Assembly (NCBI RefSeq): GCF_036588685.1
Contig: NC_086378.1
Location: forward strand, 37,115,578-37,179,577
From: Mytilus trossulus
Taxonomy: Eukaryota; Mollusca; Bivalvia; Mytilida; Mytilidae
Length of the DNA: 64,000 nucleotides
Direction: 5' to 3'
Of the stretch, positions 13,101-25,100 are shown one piece after another. Positions within the stretch are counted from its first letter, which is position 1. Each line of letters begins with the position of its first letter. The notes under the pieces are model-generated. The model was given only the letters and a program-made list of their open reading frames with translations. It did no database searches and was not told where the DNA came from. Made by a program: the position numbers and the translations under genes.

Positions 13101-16100
13101 CAATTGTGTAAACTTTTACATATAGACAAAACTAGGAATAGCCCCTTCCACCCACAAAGTTCTGGGTTGGTTGAAAGGTTAAATGGCACAATTGAAGATA
13201 TGCTGAGCAAAGTAGTCTCTAAGAACCAAAGAGACTGGGATACATATGTTCCATTATTAATGCTGGCTTACAGATCAGCCCCCCATGAAACCTTAGGAGA
13301 ATCCCCAAATAACATGATGTTTGGTCGTGAAGTTCACATGCCCATTGATTTAATTTATGGTGTTCAATCCCCTGATGGTAAATTATCGAGACCAGAATAT
13401 ATAGACCAATTGACCAGTCGTATGGACAAAGTGCATACTGTAGTCAGGGATAGATTGGTGCATGCCGCTGCTCGGCAGAAACGCAAATATGACCTCACCA
13501 GTAAAAATTCTCAATACAAAGTGGGAGACGGAGTAATGTTAAGGGACTCAAAGAAATATAAAGGGCGAAGTCCTAAATTTCAGTTCAAATGGGAGGGACC
13601 CTTTACTGTAATTAAACAAATTTCAGACATTTTATACCAAATTCAAGAGGGACCAAAGTCTAAGACAAAAATTATTCATGTCAACCGTCTTAAACCATAT
13701 AAAGGTTATTTAAAAAGGTGGTACCAACCTCCGGGAGAACCTGCCCTAAATACCAGGGGCCAGACAAAGGACAGGACTGATAAATAACGGACAGACCATG
13801 ACGAATAATTATTTTGAATATAGTGTTATTACCATGTTTAGCATCAATATGATGTTGTGTTTTTATATTTCAAATGTGACCTCATAATCACATATATGGC
13901 ATTTGAATCTGAAATAATGTCTTTATGAACAAAAACAAAATATTGAAAAAGATTTTATTGTGTATATATAATTTTGTTTGCAAATCAACTGTGACAGTGT
14001 GTAAGTGTTGTCTTATGCTTGCTTAGTATAAGCAGGGCGAGACAATGATTGGCTTTAGTAATTCAAATTAAAGCATATTGCATCTGTGAATTTGTTATCA
14101 GGTGCTTGTACATGTATATATGATTGAGATATATCTACTCATGAAAGTGTATATATATATATATTATTTTATATCACATAACCAGTGATATTATTTTGTG
14201 AGTACCATACCAATGCCTTAAAGTAGTCGCAAATTATTTAGTTCGAATACCAGAGTTAAAATGTTAGTTACAAAACTAAATTAAGAGAAGTGTATAAAAT
14301 CGTCTATGATCTGTTGTTGTATATTGCAATGTATTTGTGTTATATTTTTACATTACCAGTAAGAGTACATGTAGTTCGTGTAGTTATCAACTATAATAAT
14401 AGTTGGACCATTGCAAGTGTTATGATGTTTACACCTGTATGTATATATTTACCTTTTATAAACTAATTCGACACCCTGTAGCTGCCGGGGATTTAACTCA
14501 TGTTAAATCATTGGAGGATATGAAAAATAATTATCTTAGTACCATGTGACCAATGGATCACTACTTACATTAAATTAGTCTTTAATACTTCTATACTTAT
14601 GAATTCCTTTCTTTTATTTTATAGACTATGGATGTACCAATATGGAACCATCAGTGTGAGGATTGTGGTAAGAGATTTCCAACCTCAACCAAGTTAAATA
14701 AACACAGACGCCATAATCATGGAACTAAAATACAGTGCCGGTACTGCCCCTGGACCTGTAGTGCTGATGATAAGTACCGCCTACGTCAACATGAGACATC
14801 CAGACACACTTATCATCAGTTCTATCCAGGGGACACACCAAGACATACAGGCAGCGTGAAGTCCTCAGTGGAAAGGGTGGAAAAGACTTTTCCAACAAGA
14901 AGCCAACCCACACATACATATCCACCATCCAGTATCAGTCCTAGACATTCAGAAGCTACAATTCAGCAAATTACTGAATTGCTGGATGAGCAGATGCCTG
15001 ATTTTGCAGAGCTTCTGAATGAGCCTAGGACACCTTCACCAATGAAGAGGCTGAGAAATGATGAAACGACACCAACCCTATCACCTACACTTTTTATACC
15101 ATCGAACATTCTTTTCAGCAAGTATCTAGAACCCATTTCACCAGAACCATTTAAAGATAATCCAGTTATGACTTATTCTCCATCAGACCAGCCTTTTATT
15201 TCCAGACCATCACCATCACCAGTACCCGTATCATTATCATTACCTTCACAGTCAGATGAAACACCTATACCATCATCACCTATATACACACCGATAGATT
15301 TAACCAAATCAGTTACACCCATTATTGTAGACCAGACTAATGAGGAACCAATGGACTTATCGATGAGTAGTAAAAATTTGTTACCAACCACCTCCCCTGA
15401 ACCACTACCACAACCATCACCATTGCCATCACCTGTACCATCATCATCAAATGTACCATCACCATCACCAGTACCCGTATTATTATCATTGCCTTCACAG
15501 TCAGATGAAACACCTTTAGACCTATCAAAGAAATCAGACAACAAAATCCTTCCAGCTGAAATTGATTGTACTTTACCCACTAACCAGTGGAAGAAGCCGA
15601 CTGAAATCAAAGTGGATCCTTCAGATAATAATGATGCATCACTCGACCCAAGGCTGTTTTTCGCTGGAGCCCCATCCTCTTATATGAAACACCCCCTAGC
15701 TAAAACACTGCAAGAGCAAATCAATCTATGTAGGAAAACCCGTGCCTCTCGGTACCAGAGAAGGCTAATACCAATTGGTACCAGCCGGATAATGAAGGAG
15801 GAGAGATGCTACCTGCCTGACGGTACAGTCTTGGAACTAAGGGACACTTGGACTGCCAATTACACTGAGGAATAGGTATATAATATGTAGGTAGGATTTT
15901 GTAAGTAGTATTTCCTTATTATTTTTAGTTCGAGGCGAACTCTTCCCGTGGGTGGGGGTAATGTTACAAAATAGGGGTAAGGTTTAAGGGTGATAAGTAT
16001 ATTTATGTAAAGCTTTATGTAAAGCTACTATTATTCTTTTCTTATTATCCAGACTGCACTTTCTATTTTACTTCGTTCGCGGTCGCTGCCGTTTAAGTCT

Positions 16101-19100
16101 GGATAATTGTGTGACTGAGATTATATGTACGAACACTATTCTATTTCAGGAATCGTGTCCGAATTATATTATTATTGTATGTATTTATTGTTATATTTAT
16201 TGGGAATGATAGGATATAGAGTTCGTCTCACTGTTTGTCCAAAGGGGGGTCCCGACATGTTCCCAGCCTTATTTCTCCCCGGGTTATCATTGTCACGCTT
16301 TCTCACCTTTATCGTGTATTTATATAAGGGTTATATATTGTAACTGGGCATATCATTTGGTAATGCTAAGCTTCCATCGTCCCCTTTTCCTACATTTTCC
16401 CATATTTCTCCTACGTTTACTGGAGGCCGCCATTTATTTATCATTATTGCGCATGTGCTTGCCGTGGGAAAAGAAGACGACACACGACCTATAACCCCGT
16501 GGGCAACCAACCAATGAAGTGCCGTAGAATTGCCCACGGCTACCATGGGGATGTGGGTTGTGGGCGCTAGTATAAAAAGGGCATCTTCTGTGGGCTCAGG
16601 TTAGAACGTTGTAACCCGAGACCAGGGACCTTTGATTGTTATAAACCATTATTATACCTACGAAATTACCACCAACAACTGATAAACATCATTACCAGAT
16701 ATTATTGAGTAGGTTTCCCCGTTTTATAATAGACTGGCCTCTGACCTATATTTATACTACTATTACTACGGAATTTACAACCGAGACATTATGCTTGACA
16801 CTCGACGTTCCACGGGGGGTCTCTGAATCGTTTTTATTCTCTGGTTATTATATTATTTGTATGAAATATTTCTATTATATGTGTATTAAATTGAATAGGA
16901 CTTGATTTTGACTCTGTTTTCATTTGAAAGTGTTTTATTATATATTTACAAACCAGTGCCTTATAAGCCATGCTACCAATGGTTGAATACCAGTAACCTA
17001 CTACCAAGGTTGATTTAAAAGTACATAAAACAGTTTGAGGTCTACAGACCCGAACCGTAACAATACACATGTTAGGGATATTCAAGAACAGAGATCTGTA
17101 CACAACACTGAGCTTCCTATAACAAGTGGAGAAGATACACATGTTAGGGATATTCAAGAACAGAGATCTGTACACAACACTGAGCTTCCTATAACAGTTG
17201 GAGAAGATACACATGTTAGGGATATTCAAGAACAGAGATCTGTACACAACACTGAGCTTCCTATAACAGTTGGAGAAGATACACATGTTAGGGATATTCA
17301 AGAACAGAGATCTGTACACAACACTGAGCTTCCTATAACAGTTGGAGAAGATACACATGTTAGGGATATTCAAGAACAGAGATCTGTACACAACACTGAG
17401 CTTCCTATAACAAGTGGAGAAGATACACATGTTAGGGATATTCAAGAACAGAGATCTGTACACAACACTGAGCTTCCTATAACAAGTGGAGAAGATACAC
17501 ATGTTAGGGATATTCAAGAACAGAGATCTGTACACAACACTGAGCTTCCTATAACAAGTGGAGAAGATACACATGTTAGGGATATTCAAGAACAGAGATC
17601 TGTACACAACACTGAGCTTCCTAAAGGGGGAAATGTATATACCTTTTCTCTTGGAGAAATGCAAAATTTAGCCCAGCAGTGGACAAAGCAGACAGAAGAT
17701 GAAGAATCTGATACTCCTTCTTCTACTGTTGTTTTTATTGAGGAACAAGAACATGGTATTTTTAAGTTTACAGAAATCAAACAAATATCAATGTTTAAAG
17801 GTGAAACCAAAGGACCAACAGATGATAATCATGAAGTGGTTTATGAGGCAGAAGCTGTGATAGAAACAGAAACTTTTGCAGATGATACTTTGATTTTTCC
17901 AAAGGATGAGATACAGGTAAAATATAAGATCAAAAATGTTTATGCAGTTATGGTTCCTCTAATGAAACTTAATGACTACAAGTATGAAATTAAACAAACT
18001 TGAGTTATAAGCCATACAGTAAACTTCCCCATCATTAGTTTTCCACCTTTATCCTTATATTTCAAAAATATTGTACATATATTGGAATTGTGCACCTGTC
18101 ATTATCATGCTTTTGGAACTATAACAGGATCCCTCCCCTCCTTTTTTCAAGACTGTAAACATAGACATTCAAGATTTTGTGTAAACTAAGTTTTTTCAAC
18201 TTAAATCCCTTAAAATTTATACAAAATTATACACATATTGTAATGGTGCTCCCTTCTATTACCATCGTGTATTGACGTGATTGACTTGTTTGTGGACTTT
18301 TCTCATTCATCCAGACATAGAAACTTCGTCATTCTTTCAAATTTTGATATTTCCTAGAACTTGCAGGAAAGCACAAGTTTTAATCTGTAATGTCTTTGAT
18401 TAAAATTTCAAGTCGGTTTAATATGAACTTTTTGTGATAGATCAATGATGTTTTCTATCAAGTTGCATTACTATCAGTACATATCAGTTTGATGACTATT
18501 TTTTTTTGACATATTATTTACAGACTCTGCTTTGTAGGAAATCATTGGACATGATGTCATGGATGTAGATGATGGGAAAAAATGTAAAAAGAGAAGATGG
18601 AAGAGAATTAGGTACATTATGCATAAATATATACACATGTGTGAACGAATTTAAATGTCAAACGATTTTTTTTGTGGATCTAAACAACAAGGCAGTGAAA
18701 CACTTTAAATTATCTTTATTTTTTCGAATCAGTTAACCCCTTTAGCGATCTGGAAACCAAGGCATGGAAAAATTACCACAATGTTTTTAGGCCTTTTTGT
18801 GAATTATTTCTAATTCAGATCAATGCAAAGAAATCTAAAAGATAAATGGTGTAAATAAGAATTTAATTCTAAACTTTATTTTATCATAAATTATTAATTT
18901 TTACGCAAAAAATCTACTTTTTTCATATAAATAAGAAGATGTGGTATGAGTGCCAATGAGACAACTTTCCATCCAAGTAACAGTGTATTTTAAGTTAACA
19001 ATTATAGGTCAAAGTACAACCTTCAACATGGATCCTTGGCTCGCACCGAAGAGCAAGCTATGAAGGCTCCCAAAATGACCAGTGTAAAACAATTCAAACA

Positions 19101-22100
19101 GGAAAACCAATGGTCTCATCTATATAAAAAAAGAGAAATGAAAAAACATGTATGAACCACCTCCAACAAGCTTAAATTAAAATATAATAATTTTGTTGTT
19201 TGGAGTACAGATTTAGAGGTGAAAATGTATTGTCTATATATCTGTGGAAGTCATATAATGATTTTGTTGTTCAGAGTAAGATGGCGGAAGTGAAAATTTA
19301 TCGCAATACTAAATACTTATCATAAGTGGTACACATTAAAAGTTTTTAGTTAGTTTTCTACAGGTACAACCAAATTTACTAATCAAATTTTTGTATCTAT
19401 GACAGAATTTAGTAAAAGTTTTAGTAATTTATGGTATAAACGAAATCCCTGACTTGATAATATTTGTATATATCTCAATATAATCAAATTTACTATTACA
19501 GTTTAAAAAAAAGCATTTACCGCATGAAAGAATTGTACATTCATTAACTGGTGACAGATCACGCGACGAAACTTAACATTGATATTTTTCTGATTACGAC
19601 ATTTTACACCATAAGCCTGGAAATTTCACATATATATATATGACCATGATGGCACACAGGATAGATAAGGGATTTAAACATGTTTGATTTGAGTAAATTA
19701 TTATTAAAAGGCCATTCAACCAGTCATATGAAAAATTCTTGCGAAATAGTATATTCCAGTCTGTATTTTGAGTGACAAAATTTTAAAAGTCCAGTATTGT
19801 ATGAAATTTATATTCACATTTTTTTTTATAACACTTAATTTGTTTTGAAGGTACACAGATTCTGATATGGAATTCGAAGTTGATCCTCCAGCTGAAGGTA
19901 CATGTAGTATCAAAAGAACGAAAGTCAGTAATGAGACATGTGAGTTGGTTTATGATATTGATAACAACAGTGATAACAACAGTGATAACAACAGTGAGAC
20001 AAGTGAACAATATCCTGTACTCCCAAAGCTGCAGTGCTCAGTTGGCAAAATTGAGTTGAGTTCTGAGGATTCTGAAGATATTGACGACTTAATAGATGAA
20101 GATATCATTATAAGAGATGTTAAACACAAGGAACTATACATTACGGGTGTGAAAAAAAATGAATTTACTAAAACGGGTAAAATGAAGAAAACAGAGAGGG
20201 TATATAATTCCCACCACCCCTGTCCATTTTGTGGCATAATGCAGACTAATTTTTCCCACCATATATTGTCTACTAAACATATGGAAGAACAAGAAGTTAA
20301 AGAAATTATAAAACTAGATCTTTCAAACAGTAGTTCTGAGGAAAAAAAGAAAATTATGAAAGATAGAAAAAGAATGATTGATCTGTTAAGATTAAAAGGA
20401 TGTCATCATCATAACATGAAAGTCAATCAAAGTAAAACCGGAGAAATCATATTGGCCCGTAGAATTTTAACGTCCGGATCTTTTGACATTGAAAAGTATG
20501 GAGCGTGTCCATCATGTCTTGGGTGGTTTTTAATATCAAATTTTCAAAGGCATCAATCAAATTGTCCTGGTAATTATAGTAGAACGAAACAAAGTAAGGC
20601 TAGTTTGATAACCCAGTCTCAGATAATATCTAGAAGAATTTCAGATGAGGCTAGTCCTGCTTTAGTCAGAGAGGTTTTTAGTATAATGACCATAGATGAA
20701 GTCTCAAAGGTTGCAAAAAATGACAAACTAATTATATCATTAGGAAATCAATGGATGCTGTCTAACATGGGCAATCGTATAATGAGGAAATACTATACAT
20801 CTTCTGTGATGAGATTGGCAGCCAAGCTTCTGACTTCTTTAAGAAGCATCACAGGTTTGAAGGAACATTCAATGGAGCAGTTCATAGAAGCAAAATATTA
20901 TGAATATTTTGCCAAAGCTGCATTGATTTGTAGTAAACAAGTTGTAAATGATGAAGAAGATTTGAATAGCCCAAGCAATGCAATAAAACTTGGATATGAC
21001 ATAAAACGTATGGCTTCTGCAAAACTTGGTGAAGCTTTAGTGGAAGGTGATGATCTAAAGAAATCCCAAGCAGAAAACTTTTTAACACTAGTGAATATGA
21101 GTTGGAGCTTGAAAGTGACAAAACTAGCAAGAATGGTTCTAGCAGAAAGAAATTTTAATATTATTAAGCAACTTCCTCTACCTGAAGACATTCAAAAAAT
21201 GGTTTCTTTTATGGTGGAAGAGCTTAATAAATTGGACTTGCAGGATGTTGCATACAAGATATTTAGAAAGGCTGCTGTTCTTGCTTTAGCTAGGATTACA
21301 TTGTATAATAGAAGAAGATGTCATGAAGTTCAAGCTTTAAAGTGAGTATATAATATAGTTCAGACTATTCCAAAATTGGTTGTAAAATGGGAAGGGGTCT
21401 GTTCAAAGGCTTTTCTTATAAAATTTGATCAGTCCAATTATTTTAGAAAGATAGCCTGGTAAAATAGGAATAGGACAGTTATAGGAAATAATGAAATAAA
21501 AATTTAATGCATTACAGGGTTAAATAATAAAAAGTGCCATCTAGCTCCCTCCTCTCCGTAAAATCTATTACTTGAACAGCTGTAACCATAGAAATAAATA
21601 AGATAAGGAGATGTGGTTTATTGCCAATGTGAGACGACTATCCAATAAAGACCAAATGGCATATGGATGAAAACAACAGATTATATTTATAACCATATGA
21701 CCTTCAACAATGAGTTAAACTAACCTATGCACATGTACCTTGTAGTCTGCCAAAAATCCATATGAAAACAAAATGTTGATCCATTCTAAAAAGAAAATGG
21801 CCTGATTTATTTAAAAAAAAAAGTTATTAAAGTAAAACAATTCAACAGACAGTTACCTATGACACATGTATGACAAGCACTTTAAACATCAGAAAAAATA
21901 CAACAAAACCTAGGGTGCTCCTAGAAGGTAGGCATAACTTTTTTGATTAGACAATCTAAATAGAAATAATTCATCATTTTTGTCTTGCCCCCGACGCAGT
22001 ATGCAAGACAGGTATAACTATCCAGTGGTGTCATAAACTACATGTATTTATATAAAGCATATTACAGAAGGTAGAAGACCTGGATGCTTCATATCTTGTC

Positions 22101-25100
22101 TGCAGATACCTTATGTTACAAAGTTTTGGCCTGTAATATTTACAAAGTCCTTGACCTCATTTTCATGGTTCAGCAACTGCTTGAACAAATTTTTTTTTTG
22201 TAATAGGAATTTCTCACTTTTTATGAGTAATATTTGGTGTATGAGTTCTTTGCAACGCCTCCACCTAATTTCATGGATCGGTGATCAAGGTTAAAGTTAC
22301 ATAATTAGATCCATTTCTCAAATACTATAAACAGTAGGATAACTTATTCTATATGCGGTGTTTGGAATGACTGTAATCTAATAACATGTCTGTTGGGCAG
22401 GTTTCATCAGACCTTGACCTCATTTTCATGGTTCATTGGCTAATGTTAAGTTTTTGTATTTTGATCTGTTTTTCAGCAGTAGGTCAACTATATTTGGCAT
22501 ATGGAATGATTGTAAGGTATACATGTCTGTCTGGCAGGTATTATCTGACCTTGACCTCATTTTCATTGTACATTGGTCAACATGGTCAATGTTAAGTTTT
22601 TGTGTTTCGTTCAGTTTTTTCAAGTACTATAAGTTAAAGGTCAACTATATTTAGTTAATGATAATGTTATGTTTATGTGATACTTATTGTAAAACCTTCA
22701 TGTTACAGAATTTCAATATAAATTCAATGATAAGTTAAAAAGGCGAGACATTTTAGCCTGTGCATTCCTGTTCTATTGTAAATGTATGGATTTTCTTAAT
22801 ACTCTACCATTGTCTACTGGGACTTCATTTAGTAAAATTATTTTATGATTTCATTATCAAATTTCTGTCACTACCATTCAGAGTAGAAAAAATAGCTGGA
22901 GTTTAAATGTTTCAATCCCTGATGTTTGGGCTTGTCCCCTTAATTTTTGGTAGATACATGTAGGTAGAACTGATATAAATATTTTAAGGTTTTCATAGCC
23001 TGGACTATCTATGAAATATATAACTTTCTTCCAAATATTTCCTGCTTACAACATGTACAATGTAATAGCCTAATATAATATAGGTCTTAAAACTTACAAA
23101 TGCCTAGTTGGTAACTTTATACAACTGAATATCCAGCTAATAGAAATTGTTCTTAAATTTCAGTTTATCGGATTACAGGAGGAGAAAAAGTACCCCAGAT
23201 GAAGTGGCTTTGCAAATGAGCCATGAGCTCACAGAGTTTGAAAAGGAGCTTCTTAACACGCAGGAGGTGGTAATGATTCGAGGGAAGGTATGCTGTTAAA
23301 ACAAAATTAATCATATATAAAAATAAGAAGATACATTGGTATGATTGCTAATGAGACACTATACAGCAAAGTAAGCTATGAACAAAATCACAAATGTAAA
23401 ATAATTTAAAAAAACTAATATTTTACTAACAACTTGATTTATGTACAAAACAATAAACGAAAAACAAATATGTTATACAGCAACAAATAACAACCACTGA
23501 GTTACAGACTCCCAACTTGGGACAGTGGTGTAACAGTAAGATATCAGAACAAACTATTAAAATCAGTTGAAAAGGGCTTAACTCATCAGATCAATACCAT
23601 TTGATTAAATAGGAAAAAAAAATATTATTTTGTGGTGAAGTCTTGTCTTCTTATTATAAAGGGTGGCAAGGCGGTTCCGGTTATTATCCCAAAGGATGCT
23701 GTAAATGTGTTGGAATACCTGTCAAATGACTCTATTAGACTCAAAGTTGGAATACCTCCTTCGAAATATTTGTTTGCTAATTCCAGTAAGTATACTATTT
23801 ATGTTGCACCAAGTAGCATATTTTGTTTATTTCATAATAAACAATACCTGCTTAATAATTGTTTGTTTCTAATTTGTGTATATACATATGTACAGTCCTG
23901 TCAAGCAAATTTACGCAAAGTAGTGTAATGAAATGGACAATCCCGAGGATGGCATAACAACTGAGCAATAATGTTTGGGACTTATTTTAAACATTATGGA
24001 AATATTTTTAGTAAGCCGAAATGTATATTTATTTTTCATGTCTTGTAAGATATTTTGTTTCTTTACTGTTTTTCAACATTTGCGTCTGGAAAGGAGAAAG
24101 GATTAACTGAATGGTTAAATTTAAATCCATTATGAAAAGTCTTTAAATTAAATCGATAAAGGAAATTATTGCCTAGTTACAAACACTACCAGGGATAATC
24201 CACAATGTGCATCTGTATTACTCCTGTTGTTATTGCTATTCAAATTTGGGCAAAGTCTGATTGATAAGGGGCGGTCTATCATTTATCATGTACTATCAAA
24301 TACACAAAAGTCATCCTAGAAGCCAATGAGCATGTGATTCGGTCATAATTGTGATGTTAACATAATTGAAAATCATTTTTCACCCATAAAATCATCAATG
24401 TTACTAGTAACTAATTATTTATAATGAAAATAGTTCAACTGACAGATTTTATAAATATCAACATAATTCATAAAATTCTGAGTGGGTACACAGAGGTGTT
24501 AAAGTTAACAATTATCAAGCCATTAAACCTTGTTATACAATGTACCAACAATTGGACATTATACTGCCCAAATGAATACATGTACACAAACAGATCATGT
24601 ACATGTATATTAAAAATACATGTATGTTGCTATTAAATACCTGAAAATGTCAAGTTGAGGTCACAGTAAACCATTAAAAAAAGAATTTCACAGTTGTAAG
24701 AAATATTTACATTATTGAAAAAATAATATTTTATTGCATTATCAATATCAAAACCATCCTTTCAAAATATGTATAGATTAACGAAATTGAAAAATTGTTG
24801 TCTATTCCACCCACAATATAATATCTTGAAATTTTTTTAATAAAAAAAGTTTTTGGTATTTTGTCCTGTTTTTTAGACTCTTCCAGCAAAATTTGGACAA
24901 CTCCTAAACTGAATAGCTTGAAGCAATTCAGGGATCTCCATGGATGATAATTTAAACCATTTTGGTTGATATTGAATAATGAAACAAAAATTGTTACCAT
25001 TAATATTGGAATTATTTGCTATTGAATACAGCTTTTTTGCAGATGCAGGTGTTTTTAGGGGCTATGATGCCATTGGTGCTGTAAAAAAGGAAGCAGGATT

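Larger units (their letters stand above)
7327..17062 (+). mobile_element. Complete Gypsy-type LTR retrotransposon with an extra 3' ORF (9736 bp)
   Basis: Bounded by two 1101-bp direct repeats (7327-8427 and 15962-17062) that start TGTTAC and end GTAACA. The flanks are ...GAAGATAC| and |ATACACATG..., giving a 4-bp target duplication ATAC (7323-7326 and 17063-17066); removing the element with one ATAC restores a normal repeat unit of the host exon. Internal order: primer-binding site, gag, protease-RT-RNaseH-integrase, about 840 bases non-coding, a zinc-finger ORF, polypurine tract. Protease-RT-RNaseH-IN order and the GPY/F-like C-terminus of integrase place it in Ty3/Gypsy (Metaviridae). The LTRs look identical by eye along their length, so it is young. 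It lies in the same orientation as the host gene. Confidence 0.95.

Noticed and set aside
15173-15610. 145-codon antisense ORF opposite ORF3
   Set aside because: A Gly/Asp-rich shadow of the Pro/Ser-rich coding strand.
14628-15875. Envelope gene
   Set aside because: Position fits, but there is no signal peptide, membrane segment or cleavage site; the protein is a zinc-finger type.
18524-18611. Alternative acceptor ATTTACAG for gene 1 exon 3
   Set aside because: Reading in phase from it hits a stop after fourteen codons.
24731-25000. 89-codon minus-strand ORF in intron 6
   Set aside because: AT-rich chance frame without domain, conserved pattern or splice context.
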